This document shows positions 52,151 through 64,000 of a stretch of DNA of 64,000 nt, in pieces. The notes beneath the pieces were generated by a model. The model was not told where the DNA came from. It searched no databases and saw only the letters and a program-made list of their open reading frames with translations. Position 1 is the stretch's first letter. Each line of letters starts with the position of its first letter. The DNA is taken from NCBI RefSeq assembly GCF_964340395.1, contig NC_135549.1:20115342-20179341 (forward strand), written 5' to 3'. The position numbers and the translations under genes are program-made. This DNA comes from Glandiceps talaboti (Eukaryota; Hemichordata; Enteropneusta; Spengelidae).

Positions 52151-54703
52151 CAAGTGGAATGTAACTAAACAAAGATTTTGACAATTAATTGGTAAGAATA
52201 GTTAAACCAAATAATGGCGGCGTAAAACAATTAAAGTTACATTAATCGGAAAATGTAAACATCGTTGTTGCGAAGGTTGAAGTTATCTTGCTGTCCTTGG
52301 TTGCCTACATATCATTAAACACAATGAAAATGTAATTCGACTTTAATTGGAAAATACACGTCAAATACACTTTTTGCTTTGTAAAATAAAGAAGATAAAA
52401 TAGATTTTTCATTTTGTCATAAATTTTGCCCATGAATAATCAACCGCCTCTTTGATGACTGAAGGACAGTTAAGCTGACGACTTCAGTTTATCTGCTTTG
52501 GATCAAATATTAACGAGAAGCTAGGTCGCCGAAAAATGTTGACAAAAACTATATCTGACACATCGTCTTGTATTTTCCATCACAGGACTAGGTTCCATAA
52601 CTCGATTTGTAGACTATGGGTTAGTAGAAATTAAGGGTTAGCACAAACTACTTCGTTGACCTTAAAATCTCAAGGAGATGAACATTCTTGAATAACCTTT
52701 CCAAAGATGTTTTTTCACATCTCGATGTAACCAAACATGTCAAGGTTTCTACTCCTACGATCGAGACACGATCAGGAAATTCAACAAAACAAATTGCAGA
52801 CACGTTGCTTTCCCGCAAGCTGTCCTCTCCATACAATTAGTTTCCTATTTCCACTTGGAGATTTTGTGTGACGCAAATTTAAGTTGTTGTTTTTTTTACG
52901 TGCAGTCGATGATAGACTTCGCTGAACACTCTCTATGTGCCAGACTACCACTGATATTGATAACAAGAGCGCGAGTAAGTATCTCAAAAGATTTCATGCT
53001 GAGAGGTGACAAAATAATGGCGCATGTTAAATTCGCCTGTTAGCATTGGACTCATTCATTTTCACAGTCATTAGTAACTACAGCGTGTACGTTCGAATTA
53101 CGATAAAAGTGTTTTGCTCGACGGAAACAGTATTGACCATGAAATGGTTGAATCAAGCTAAGATAGAATATGGTAAACATATTTTTGCGAAAACATACAT
53201 TTTATGTGCTGTTACCAGTAATGAGAGATTGAGAAAATCGGTTAAAATATGTTTTATTTCATTCATTGGAGATTCATTGGCAATCGCTTATCTTTAGTAA
53301 AGTGCCGGAATTAGAAACAAATAAAGATTTCTATTCGTAGTATTACTGCAGCTAGCAATCTGTAATCATTAGTATGTGTCTCTACAACAATGGAAATAGT
53401 ACAGTCGTAAGTGTTTTCTGCTCAATATGTAGAACTTTTAAGATTAGTCTTGGCTTTACTTCTGAGTTGTCATTACTTGGGTTGTGTGTGTCATACTGTA
53501 AAAGATATTGTACATATAGATGCACTCCATAAAGACTCTATACAGCCAATTAGGCTATTTCTTAACTCTTCACTATTATGCCTTAGGGCCACTGAAGACT
53601 GTGTGGGTTGTTATCACGCATATTCTTGCGTCTATGCTTCCTATTGCAGGATATCATTTTTAGATTGCCTGACTGACTCAAGTTGTGAAAACATGACTGT
53701 CTTCCCCGCCGGCTTGTACTTTGTGTAACTTGTCAAAGGACTGACCAAAACGCGAGGATCGAAGGTTTAAGAAAATCGTTTCCATCGCATGTTACGCTAC
53801 GATGTAACAGTTAAAGTAAGTTTGTTGTAAATAAATTAACTCTTTCCTTTGATAGAATGCACATATTGCAGATTCAGTGTAATCATTTTACATCGTATCC
53901 ACTTCGAATTCCCCATGACAACATTCGTGTTGACGGAAGATGTTTTCCGTCGTCTGGTCGCAAACACGTAGTAGCTGTCGCGATCTATCGATCTTTGTTG
54001 TTCACACTGATCAGCTTACGAATTCCTCTTTAAGATATGTCGTTAGATATGTCGTTAGGGCGGAGCCACTTTTACAAAAGAATGAATGATGCACAACACT
54101 TTGTGCACGTCATTCTATCACAATTGAAAAGGGGGAACCCATTGCAATACACGAGTTTTTACTCAGTCCATTGAAATCAGATTTGTTTGCATAACTCATG
54201 CAGCCGTATTGTGGATACTGCCTGATAGGTTGTTTAATGCTCGTTCTGTTGTAACATTTCTATCTTACGAAATGTTATTTGTAACTGAGTACATTGCCTG
54301 GCCAAGGAAACATCCAGTCGCGGTCGAAGATTGACACAAAATCATGTCACCCACTCTTCATAGCCTTCCGTACTTTGTCTTCCATGAACAAAATTAAAAT
54401 TTACTTCTCAGTTTTACATTTTCTTCATGTAGTATCATTTCACATGGTGATTGTCTATTTTAGGTACAAGGAGGTGTGTGCTATGTAGAATATCTTAAGA
54501 TGTAAAAGACAAAAATGTTCTATAAACCCAACATAAAAATAGTTTCAAATGGCAAATCCTTACATGTATAAACAGAAAAATGGTCGGGGATAAAACAAAA
54601 ATAAAGTGCATAAGTTGATACCTTGATCATGGTGGATGACGGAAGGTTGGGGGAGAGATTAAGATAGGGGAAGATTATAGATGAGGGAGGGAGGTAGAGC
54701 TAG
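52151..54703. other. No gene called
   Basis: A Cys-rich open stretch at 53411-53728 (about 10 Cys) lacks an ATG start and is discussed as a finding. A short frame with a hydrophobic start on the minus strand (52781-52987, MRYLLALLLSISVVVW) could mimic a signal peptide but has no supporting context. Confidence 0.3.
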
Positions 54704-54812
54704 AGCTGGCTGGCTGGCTGGCTGGATAAATAGATCGATTGATCGAGCGATCGATGGGTGGATGGTTGGATAGATGGATGGATGGATGGATGGATAGATT
54801 GATGGATGGAGG
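54704..54812. repeat. GGCT and GGAT tetranucleotide block
   Basis: CTGG units are followed by GATC/GATT units and then a GGAT run. The boundaries are soft because units are interrupted by single-base changes. Confidence 0.85.
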
Positions 54813-57479
54813 GAACAGAGGGAGGGATATGAGATATGTGAATGGTTAGTGGGTGGATGTATAAATGAATGACGGACCCATCATTAAATTATGAATGATA
54901 GTGTGACGTCCACGCTTAGCTCTCTCGACCCACAGTAATTGGGATCCAAATGTCTCCACGTACGACCTAGTGTCAGGTAACATGACCGTAATCGTGTTGC
55001 GTTTTTTATAGCTTATAATTGATGTAACGCACTATAGCGTAAATAATCGAAGTGCTGTCAGCATTTAGATATGCCTATTTAAAACGTATCAATCTCCTGA
55101 CACAATGATCTTTTGCAGTTATTAATAGCAGTAATGTATTAAACGCAATTTACTCACATCTACTCATGTTAAGCAATAGGTGACAACCATTCATTAATCA
55201 CCGGGCTGCATTGCCGGGGATTTTCAGCCACCCTGGTAAATTCTTTGAATAGCATTTGCAACGAATAATTGAGATATAAGCTGATGTCTGCCTACCATGT
55301 TGAGACTTACCACCCCACCCCCCACCCCCACTCCACATTCCGAAATTCCATACCGTAACCTTTATACATGATACATGTTACTCCTACAGAAAGCGAACAA
55401 TCAACGAACTAAGATATTCACAAATCAATTTGTTGCAATATGTTGCTCATGATATAAGCTATTAATAAGAGTTGATGTAATTACGCTCACAAAATTGTTC
55501 CTCGAGTGGTGGCGTATTCAACCTCATTTAGAGCTAGTGTGCCCAAGAACCGCTATAACCCACTAGTGTAACCTACCACATGAAACCAAAATAGTTTTAG
55601 TTTGTGTCTATCATAGTTTACAGATAGCTGGCTCTCCGCAGTAATATTTTCGCCATCATTTCATTTTTTGCAAAGGGAGCCTATGCACTGAACAGTGATT
55701 ATTTCAAACGAAACTACAACACGGTTACACATTAAGGTTCACAACGCCTGCAAGGAAACAGTTTAGAAAATCACTGTGCGCATTGAATATTGATCTCGTT
55801 TGAAGTGCAGCGAAACGTGAATCGGTGTAAAGTAAGTCCTTCGTTAAATGTCCATGACATTTTACATGTTTTAATTCTTTGTGCACATGCAATCTTTTAA
55901 AATATACTTCAGTACCTATCTATGACAAGGAAAAGACTATATTACAATTATACATATAATGTGTCATTCCTGATATCAAATGTGTGATCCTTGGTACCCC
56001 GTTACGACTAAATGTATTTCTATGTCTTTAGCATGCATGCTACAGTTCAGAATTTCAATGGTTTCATGTAAACAATGTAAATGAACAGGAAAAATATATA
56101 TGTTAAAGAGATGGGTGTAACTAGACATAATTCTAGGCCAGTGCAATCCTAGACGACATTAATAACTTTACGTGTCTTTATTTATCTCCGTGTGAAATTT
56201 TGGACAATCTAAGATCATTAACTGATAAATGAAACACAAATAACAGCTGATTGAATTGCCTGCATTGTAATGAGTGTCTAGTGTATAACAACAGCCTAAT
56301 AATTTCAATGCCATTCACGTAGTATGCATTATTGCTTCCTTCATCACATCCATCTAATATGAACGGATGTCGTTCTCATTCCCCAATTGAAATCTCGCGA
56401 TTCACGTTGAGATGATGAGGCAGATAAGGTGTACGTAGTTCTCCGTTGACTAGAATACGGCGTCGAGAAAGCAATATACGTAACTCAGTAGTGAGCATCC
56501 ATGCTTTAGAAATGTAACTAATAAGTCTAAAAATTATCACAAAACACCTTGGAATTCCCATCGATAGTCTCCCTAGAAACTCACCTAGTCAGTCGACATG
56601 TAAAGTTTTCCAATGCTAAAAAAAGTCACAGATAAACATTTACTCTACTTTTAGTGAGAAGGAGAAATGATCAAATACTTAGTTTCGATATCTGCACAGA
56701 CAATTGTTTGATTGAACTATGCAACATTACTTACCATATAATTTTACTCTTTGAGGACTGGGACAATTCACACGTATTTAAAATTTGGCCATACATGTGA
56801 GGAATTGTACTTATTTGAATTGTTGTTGAGTGACATAACATATTATGTGTGTTTCTCCACGAGACAATAACGAGGATCATCCAAGACTTCGTCCGTCTTT
56901 TCGTGTCATGTAACTTTTAAGCCGACTGAACCTTACCAAACAGACATTTAATCTCAAAGCAATCAAACTGCACTCCTGGACCAATATATGTTGAATAGCA
57001 TGAGAACACATTTAATTAGTTGTACGCCACTTTGGTGCTGATGGAGCGTATCAACCGTTGTCGAATTCGCTAACAGCTACAGCTTTGTCATTCCTTATAG
57101 TGTTTGGGGGGTTTTGTTCAAGGGTAAGGTATGTCTTCATCGAACTCAGGATCTCTGTGGTATCATGCAAAGTACTTTACCAATTCGCATACTTTGCAGT
57201 TAAGTTGTTATGTTGGAAAATGGATCACAAATGTACATACAAAATTAACACAGTTTACAACTCTGTAAGCACTACTGATTTAATCATGGACTTCTTTGCA
57301 AATGATATTTGTAGAATAGATTATTTACACATGCACGTCAAGCCACTATAGATAATGCAACCAAAGTTATCTATGCAACATCATTATTATTAAACCCACA
57401 GTCATTTTCTGAACTGAATGACTCCCGCAAGTGCAAAACCATAGAGTTTGTTGAAATGCAAAATTCTGAACTACACGTA
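54813..57479. other. No feature seen
   Basis: A C-rich CACCCC patch occurs near 55310-55332. No exon-like frame or inverted repeat was noticed. Confidence 0.4.
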
Positions 57480-58340
57480 TTAGACATGATGTACCACTTA
57501 ATTGGAAAATTAATAATATGAAACTGTATGAAATTTGAAGCTTAATGTACCAAATTATCAAAAATCAAATTAACCATTTAGCTTGAAAATTACACCATTA
57601 AACTTTAAAATTACACATGCACGTCTTTACCATTAATATTCGTACTAAATTATCTGAAATTTAAAGCTTGCAAATTACACATCACAATTAAAAACTACAT
57701 AAACATCGACATCAAACAAGTAGGATTTGTTATGGGTGATGGATGTACCAAGTTTAATGAAATTTGAAGTTTGTATAGCCTAATTACTAACAATCATTTT
57801 TATTCAAATTGCTCATTAAATTTAAAAACTATACCAACAGGCCTAATATCGTTCCGTCAGTGCAGAAAGGTCATATCTGCTATGCAATTGTATAGGCAGA
57901 TACGACCTTACTGCACTGACGTGACGATATGTGTGCTTTCTCATGGTTCATGCATGTGCCATATTATATGGAATTTGAAGCATGCATTCCAGAGATATAG
58001 CTTAATTACTGAAGATTATTAATTATTCCAATTACTCATTGAAAGACACTTCATATTGCACATTGTTGTGGTTGACATATGTACCAACGTATATGTAATT
58101 TGAAGTGTGCATTCTTAAGGTAAAGACCAAAAACCATGAATTATGCAAATGCCTAGTTATAGTTAATTGATATTTATCAAAATCTAATCGGTTCCTGTCA
58201 TTACGATAAGGAAGATGTGTATCAAGTTTCATTAGAATCGATGACGTAGTATTTGAGATATCGTGCGCACGCACACACACACACACACACACATACACAC
58301 ACACTATCATAACAAAACCTCCCCCTATTACCGGAGGTAA
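57480..58340. repeat. Microsatellite-tailed repeat family, copy 2
   Basis: Degenerate modules of the form GTACCAA...TGAAATTTGAAG recur near 57547, 57640, 57745, 57954 and 58081, giving spacings of roughly 90-210 bp. The right end reads TATCAAGTTTCATTAGAATC at 58220, then ATATCGTG, a (CA)n tract (58262-58305), and a short hairpin ACCTCC/GGAGGT (58317-58338) with GGTAAAAA. The copy at 25.04-25.64 kb ends in the same order of parts. A self-contained 85-nt hairpin (57846-57930) interrupts one module. Confidence 0.65.
57846..57930. repeat. 85-nt imperfect hairpin
   Basis: ATATCGT (57846-57852) pairs with ACGATAT (57924-57930). After a 2-nt mismatch, CGTCAGTGCAG pairs with CTGCACTGACG. AAGGTC/GACCTT and TATCTGC/GCAGATA continue inward to a small loop at CAATTG. 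About 36 pairs form, with a few single mismatches and one bulged base. Size and shape suit either a tiny palindromic insertion or a microRNA-like precursor. The surrounding repeat family favours the insertion. Confidence 0.6.
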
Positions 58341-59707
58341 AAATGTGTGTTACATATATCAATGATAGTTGTACTAAGTACAGACAAAGCGTTAAAATAT
58401 AACTCTCACAGACATGTTTTTTGGCGGAGATTATTTTGAATAAAGTCTCAGACATTGTGTTCCTTGTCGTCAACTTGTTGGTGTGTTGCGCCTAGTAACC
58501 TTGATTTATTATCAATTGAGTGAAATAATGTTGCAATTACATTCATGCACGCAATTACTATGAGACGGAAAAATATATCGTTGTTTGATGCTACGTAGGC
58601 TATACTAACAACTAAGATCTTGGTTGCACAAATAACGATTTCGTAGACAGATAATACAGCTAAACTGAATGATTGAACCGTTTCCTGTAAAACTGTTGTG
58701 TACTTTCAAAAAGGAAAACGTTGACAAAAGATAGCAAACAGTTCTAGCCACGGGGGGTTTATCTTGTAACGTTAGAATCAAAAGTATTGATACTGCTCAG
58801 TGCTCAACGAATTCTGAGCTGAACTAGTTCAGTGAAAACAGAACGGATATACAACATAATATAACACACACCCTCAAAACCATTCCTGCTAAACTGAACA
58901 CGCTGATTTATCAATAACACATATAAATAATTGACCCTTTACCCAAGCTCTGACCTACATCTGTACGTTTTACTTCAAAGTACCCTGAAATCGTTTAGCT
59001 AATGATTCCGAAGTCAGCAGCAACAACCGTCAAGTGATGCCATTTTCGCTAATTTCACTATCGGTCATGCACTTCAACCTCAAGTACACTCTTTTTCTCT
59101 TTAATCTAATCCGAGTATAATAACATGATACAGATGAGGTACACGTAATCTTTTAAAAGCACATGATGAGTATAGCGATACAAAAAAGTAAGATTTCACA
59201 TACTCAAATCCCAAATATTTGATTAATTTATCTCACCCATAAAAAGAAAGGTCACCTTTACAACAAAGTTATAGAATCCTAAGATCTACACTTTGATGTC
59301 TATTCTGACATTTTAAATCTTACTTGCCTAAGCGTATCATTATAAACTGATGAAAATTAAACTAAATATGCCATCATGTCTTACTTCTAATCGCCTGCTC
59401 TTGATGAGAAGGTACGCGCGAGCTTTTTTAAGTCTCAGCTGAGAATATATAGAATCATTTTCCATTGGCAAGGTCATAACAAGATTATGCGATGGCGTCA
59501 GCTCCCGAGACCGAAAATTAGCGCTGGGAGGAAAAGAAACCATCGGAATAGTTCAGAAGCACAGTCATACAAAAATTACAAAATTGCCTTAGTGTAATAT
59601 TTACTTCTCAATAGCGAAATTGTATGTTATTTGGTAAGAGTATATGTCATTTTGCTGCTAAGACAGGAGTTTCAAAAATGTCTGTTAAATATTGTATTTA
59701 CAAGCAT
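58341..59707. other. No feature seen
   Basis: AT-rich sequence between the repeat family and the second TIR element, with no supportable exon. Confidence 0.4.
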
Positions 59708-60060
59708 AAGGGAGACGTCACTAATTCAAGGGGAGGGCCGATGTAATTACGGGGGGGGCAGATTTTACAAATCGGTGCTCGAGGAACTAGGGCCATATCT
59801 TTGGAAATGGAATTAGAGGAGGGTCACATTTTACTTTAACCTATTGTATTATCTAACTTCACATTATTATGTGATTTTTGGCATCCCACCGCTGTCACAT
59901 CACACTGCTGCAACATCCCACCACTGCCACTGTTATACCTTAATATCAGAATATATAATGTAATCGCTTCTGACAAACATGCAGTGAATCAATTGTTAGT
60001 TGTGGTGTAAGGAGAGGAGTGCGTCTCGCATGAGTGTAGGGTGAAAGGTTAGTCTAGCTC

Positions 60061-60146
60061 CTAGACCTCGGATGTTCTTCCGATACATGATAGAATACGA
60101 CACGCGACCCAACATCACTATCGAGGATGGAACATCCGCGGTCTAG
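60061..60146. repeat. 17-bp inverted repeat inside copy 2
   Basis: CTAGACCTCGGATGTTC (60061-60077) pairs with GAACATCCGCGGTCTAG (60130-60146) with one mismatch. The arms enclose about 52 bp. The structure falls at the left edge of the segment absent from copy 1. Confidence 0.7.
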
Positions 60147-60533
60147 CAAAAGTCATCTCTACAGTTCAGGGTATAAATAACTGCCAATCAGAGAACTGCA
60201 TTGGCGACAAGCACAAACGGAGGACAATAGCTATTTTTTCATGCACATTCAGCTTAAGGTGGGGCTTGTAAAAATAACCACCAATGTCTTAACTGATATG
60301 TGTGAATGACAATGTCTACACACTCATCAAACTCACAATTACCATAAACTGATAAGACATAATAGTTAGTAGTTTGTTATCATCACGTGATATTGGACAT
60401 TAGTATTATAGAGCATTAACATTATAGAGGTCATGGGTTATTGAATATATTAACATATATTTATGCATACATGGTCCAACCCACGGCCATATGTCATCTC
60501 AATGGAATGTGAAGTCTGACAATGACATTAGCT

Positions 60534-60601
60534 AGACGTTCGGGCAAGCTCCCACCGCGAACTTCGTTCGCTTATCGTATCGAAAGAAAGCCCGAACGTC
60601 T
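60534..60601. repeat. 12-bp inverted repeat with inner hairpin inside copy 2
   Basis: AGACGTTCGGGC (60534-60545) and GCCCGAACGTCT (60590-60601) are exact reverse complements. Between them GCGAAC-TTC-GTTCGC forms a second small hairpin. The structure falls at the right edge of the extra segment, mirroring the pair at 60061-60146. Confidence 0.75.
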
Positions 60602-61065
60602 CGCAGCAAGACTAGGTGAAAGGTGTGATAAGATATTGAAGATAATGTACTGTTGAGGAGTGAGGAAGTTGAGCTAGGTCCAGGCAATATGGGCAGTGCA
60701 CCAATTAAATCTAGTCTTTGGGAGTTCTGGCCTTCTACACTATTCTGCGAATAAGATCCAAACACAGGAATTAATTAACACAGCGCCTTCACAAAAATCA
60801 TACTGGGGCTAGTACTGGTTTAAAATTATCAATGTGATGGCAGCGGTGTGATAGAGGCGTTACCATTGATTCTGAGACTCATGTCCCCTTTCAAGTCTGA
60901 CAGAGTTTTAACACACAGAGTATTTGAATACGGGAAGGGTCATATTGTTAGAGGAAGGAAATTGAAACGGGTCACTTTTTAGAAAACGAAATATGAAAAG
61001 GGTCACATTTTTTGCAACGGGCCAGGCTTGATCCCCCCCCCCCCGATATCACGGAAGTCTCCCTG

Positions 61066-64000
61066 AACGTGTGCGACTATTCTTACAGTGACGTCGACGG
61101 CAGCTTTTGATTTTCAAAAACTCAGCGAAAAATTCATGTAATTGAGCTATATTTTAAATAATCTTGAGTGGCTTTTACTTATTTGCAATTCACAGTCTAT
61201 CATCGCTTTGAATTTGTAAAAAAAAAAAAAGTCCGAAATTGGATAAATATATATATGATCATAATTACCAAATAATACTTTTGCAAATGTTATTTCAATA
61301 TTTTTTTGTACCTAGCTTTTTCATTGGTATTGTCCTCACCGTGGTCTACCTACTGAGTTCGTACGATTTAATTACTAAAACGTCAAAAGATCTGAACATT
61401 GATTACAATTTAACGAAATTATCAGTCTTTGAAGTAAGCTCAAATTGGTAACCTGTGAGGAACGTAATGTCATAATGTTATATTCGCGAACCAATTTATC
61501 CAATTCTCGTTAAGCTGACAGTATTATCTCTTTAAATTGGGACCCCATCAAGTGTAACGGTCATAAAAGTATCAAATAGCGTAATTCCATACTTATTTAA
61601 ATGGTTAAGAAAACTATGTGACATTTGACCCCTACTCATTTATCCACTCAAAGTGCGTGTATCCATTACTTATTAGTTGCTCCGACCGAGTGCGTACATG
61701 TTTTGTTTGACGTTTCGACAGAAGTATTATTTTTCTGTGAATAGACTGGTGTACACTCGCGCTTGTGCGTGTATTTGTTGTTAAAATCATCATAAAATAT
61801 GCTTGCGTTGTTATAATCAAAGATGCGCTACCTGCAATTGGAACGTTTTTGGGTTTTTAAATGTTTTTTTTTTAGGGAAGGTATTACTTAATCGTAATGT
61901 CGTACACTGTTAGCAGTATTGCATCACCTTGGGTAAACATACCACAATTTCAACCTGTTCACTACTGCTTATGTATAATACCAACAACTGATTAGCATGT
62001 ACATGTCTAATTATTGGTATTTTAACAGTTTTCAGTGAATATATGCGGTCTAACCGAAAAATGATATTCCAGTTATAATGTGTACAGTGTTAACATGAAG
62101 ATGTACTCAAAACCGTGTTTTCGCTTGGCACTACACTACCTACAGATAATATTGACCACTAATTATTAACAGAATGTCTTTTTATGAGTAACCAACCAAT
62201 ATGCCGTTGGTTATTTGATGAAGAAAATGTCCCAGTTGCAGCTAGTGCAGGTTTTAAACCCCAATTCACAATACTCACACTTCTATATTCAACTGAATTG
62301 CATCTAAACGCATTCTGAGAGTTTCGCATTGATTTGACTAGAACTATATTAAGCTCTGTCAGTGTCACATCGGAACCATGCATTTGTCGAAGCATGTAGC
62401 CTCCGTAGCTGGCTGCGTTGTCGGCTTGACATGGCAAGCGCGCGCGTTCTAACCACACAGCCTGCGAACTCAGTGATTGTGTGTTTATTGATACCATGTG
62501 TAGAGAAGCTGATCAAGTTACCTTGATCTGATATAGTTGCCTTTATATACTAATTTGACTTTTGTATAAATAATCTCGAACGCCAACAGGTGATGTGCTA
62601 ATTGTATGCTGAAAAACGAAGCATAGCCAAAAACTCTTAGTAAGTTGGAAAAAACTGACGTCGCAGTCTGACAAAACGCTTGCCACGTTCTCTATCCAGC
62701 CTCCCATGGAGGCTATGCTATTTATGAATGTAAATAGTCAACGTCTGAGAACATATACTACATAATCCGTTCTTATCCACATAGCCTCTTTAAAATCATA
62801 CGAATGACCAGAAATAGCAATATCCATAATTCAAAATCGACAGAAATAAAACTAAGAACATAGCAACTGTACTTTTTTAGCCATAATGTTGAAATTTATC
62901 TTGATATGTAAAGAAAAGTAGCCACATGAGAATCTTAAATAATTAGTTACGTTCAAGCCATTATTCTCACGGCGATACTTATGGACTCCTTTTGAATCTA
63001 TGATTATCATAAATTATCAGATTCCCGCCAATAGACTAGACTAGCGTTGCTTGTTTCTGTGAAATGCTCGTATGCACAGTTCTAATGGGGACGCCATCTC
63101 GTAATTCAGCATTACAGTAATTTACCGATAGTCAACGTTGGTTTCTTTAAATTGGCATCTTTGTTCCAACGCGAGTAACAATTCAAGTAGTCTTAGCTGG
63201 GCGAATAGCGATTCTCTGCACAATATATATTTATCATTGCGATCGCATTTTTGAGTACTTTCTCTTTTATTGAACTCGCGACTCTTACACATAAATGCGA
63301 TATTTTTTTACAAACAGCACAATGGAAACAATGGCTCAACTGAACTAGAAAAATAATACTAGCATTGAAAAATTTGCTTTGCCTTTTCCTAGCAGATTGT
63401 CGCCATGCATTGTTACATTGTAACAACATGTATTTTTCAGGCATGTCATTTGAGTGAAATGGAACCATTGCGCTTCATCAAGTGTCGATAAAAGAATTAA
63501 GATGTAGCAATGTTAGTGAGATTTGATTTTGTTGTCGAGCAAGAAAATAAGATTTAGCAATGTCTGTGAAGACTGACGATAATAAAACGTAACAATGTTG
63601 GTTTGATTTTCGTCGAGCCAGACAGGGTTTGTTTCATCTTAACTGGCTTTCATTGTACAGTATACGCTAATCGTTACTACAGCAACTACCAAATGTATAA
63701 CAAATCCCTATGTCGTATTGCTTTATAGCTACGAGATGGGGGTGTCGTACAAGTGGTCGTGTTTGTAACCACATTCAATTATTCCCCCGGTTTTAATAAT
63801 TCTTTTGTACAATTTTCCGGGTGTGGATGGGAAGTACAAACATGACCGCTCAGGCGTACGTGACATGCAATATGTATATAGCTGTTACAGGGTCACAATT
63901 CATTTATTTCATATGTATCTTCATATTTACATCTTATTAAGATTTGTGCAATCAGAGAATTGTGTCATATAGTTTTCAATGTTTCATTAATACATAAGTT
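61066..64000. other. No gene seen
   Basis: Contains a 12-A run at 61220-61231 and a 7-bp hairpin at 62698-62714 (AGCCTCC, CAT loop, GGAGGCT). The frame at 62159-62497 is open by chance over the tRNA-derived fragment. Nothing else is supported. Confidence 0.4.
62415..62470 (-). repeat. tRNA-derived fragment (SINE head or pseudo-tRNA)
   Basis: On the minus strand GCTGTGTGGTTAGAACGC has the form of a tRNA D-arm and box A region. It is followed by a 5-bp arm GCTTG/CAAGC (62439-62435 with 62428-62424) whose loop contains CAT, at the place of an anticodon arm. The loop has 6 nt instead of 7, and the expected box B and T-arm are not recognisable (ACAACGCAGCC instead of GGTTCGA). A functional tRNA gene is therefore unlikely. 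Confidence 0.45.

Larger units (their letters stand above)
59708..61065. mobile_element. hAT-like non-autonomous TIR element, copy 2
   Basis: The left end (AAGGGAGACGTCACTAATTC at 59708) and the inverted right end (GGAAGTCTCCCTG ending 61065) match each other. They also match the ends of 44023-45074, with AGGGAG...TCA-TAATT...GGGGA shared on the left. GGGTCACATTTT and a GC-rich run follow inside both ends. CAGGG at the right terminus fits hAT ends. The interior shares GGAGTTCTGGCCTTC with copy 1 but is about 300 bp longer. The extra part lies between two related segments (about 60026-60050 and 60595-60640). No transposase is present and no flanking duplication is clear. It holds a 12-C run at 61033-61044. 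Confidence 0.55.

Noticed and set aside
52781-52987. 68-codon minus frame with a hydrophobic start like a signal peptide
   Set aside because: There is no Cys pattern, no processing site and no transcript evidence; short frames with such starts arise by chance.
60532-60765. 77-codon minus-strand frame within the second TIR element
   Set aside because: It covers the hairpin and shared repeat interior and is not a transposase.
62159-62497. 112-codon minus-strand frame
   Set aside because: It crosses the tRNA-derived fragment and has no recognisable domain; best seen as chance.

Overview
The window looks like non-genic DNA from an animal nuclear genome, most likely a marine invertebrate; I cannot name the phylum. 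It is AT-rich by eye. The longest open frames are about 170 codons, and the longest are read through microsatellites. There is no operon structure, no rRNA and no recognisable conserved gene. What it does hold is abundant di-, tri- and tetranucleotide microsatellites, foldback and terminal-inverted-repeat DNA elements, tRNA-derived repeat fragments and a hammerhead ribozyme. That mixture is typical of intergenic or intronic DNA in molluscs, lancelets, hemichordates and similar animals.

Layout. 1-5 kb: a (TA)n tract, a (CATA)n tract, a short 10-bp-ended inverted repeat, a GGTT/GACT/GATT block and a degenerate minisatellite. 5.47-6.33 kb: an 854-bp near-perfect palindrome flanked by a 7-bp direct repeat, read as a foldback transposon. 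6.5-14.4 kb: little beyond microsatellites. 14.45-14.81 kb: a second, older palindromic element with a 15-C run at its centre. 15-25 kb: mostly unannotatable, with a poly(A) tract, a 119-bp tandem repeat and two weak coding candidates. 25.0-25.6 kb: first copy of a repeat family that ends in a microsatellite. 27.1-27.6 kb: three (TA)n tracts around a complete type I hammerhead ribozyme on the minus strand. 28-43 kb: scattered microsatellites, an exact 34-bp tandem duplication, one candidate exon on the minus strand and two long compound microsatellites (34.6 and 42.7 kb).

44.0-45.1 kb and 59.7-61.1 kb: two diverged copies of a hAT-like non-autonomous TIR element. The first carries a (GGT)n tract and a tRNA-like sequence; the second carries extra hairpins that look nested. 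48.9 kb: a degenerate hammerhead-like core. 57.5-58.3 kb: second copy of the microsatellite-tailed family, holding an 85-nt hairpin. 62.4 kb: a tRNA-derived fragment on the minus strand. The remainder shows no feature I can support.

The strongest observations are the hammerhead at 27.37-27.48 kb and the foldback element at 5.47-6.33 kb. No protein-coding gene is called with confidence; three low-confidence coding candidates are listed so they can be tested.
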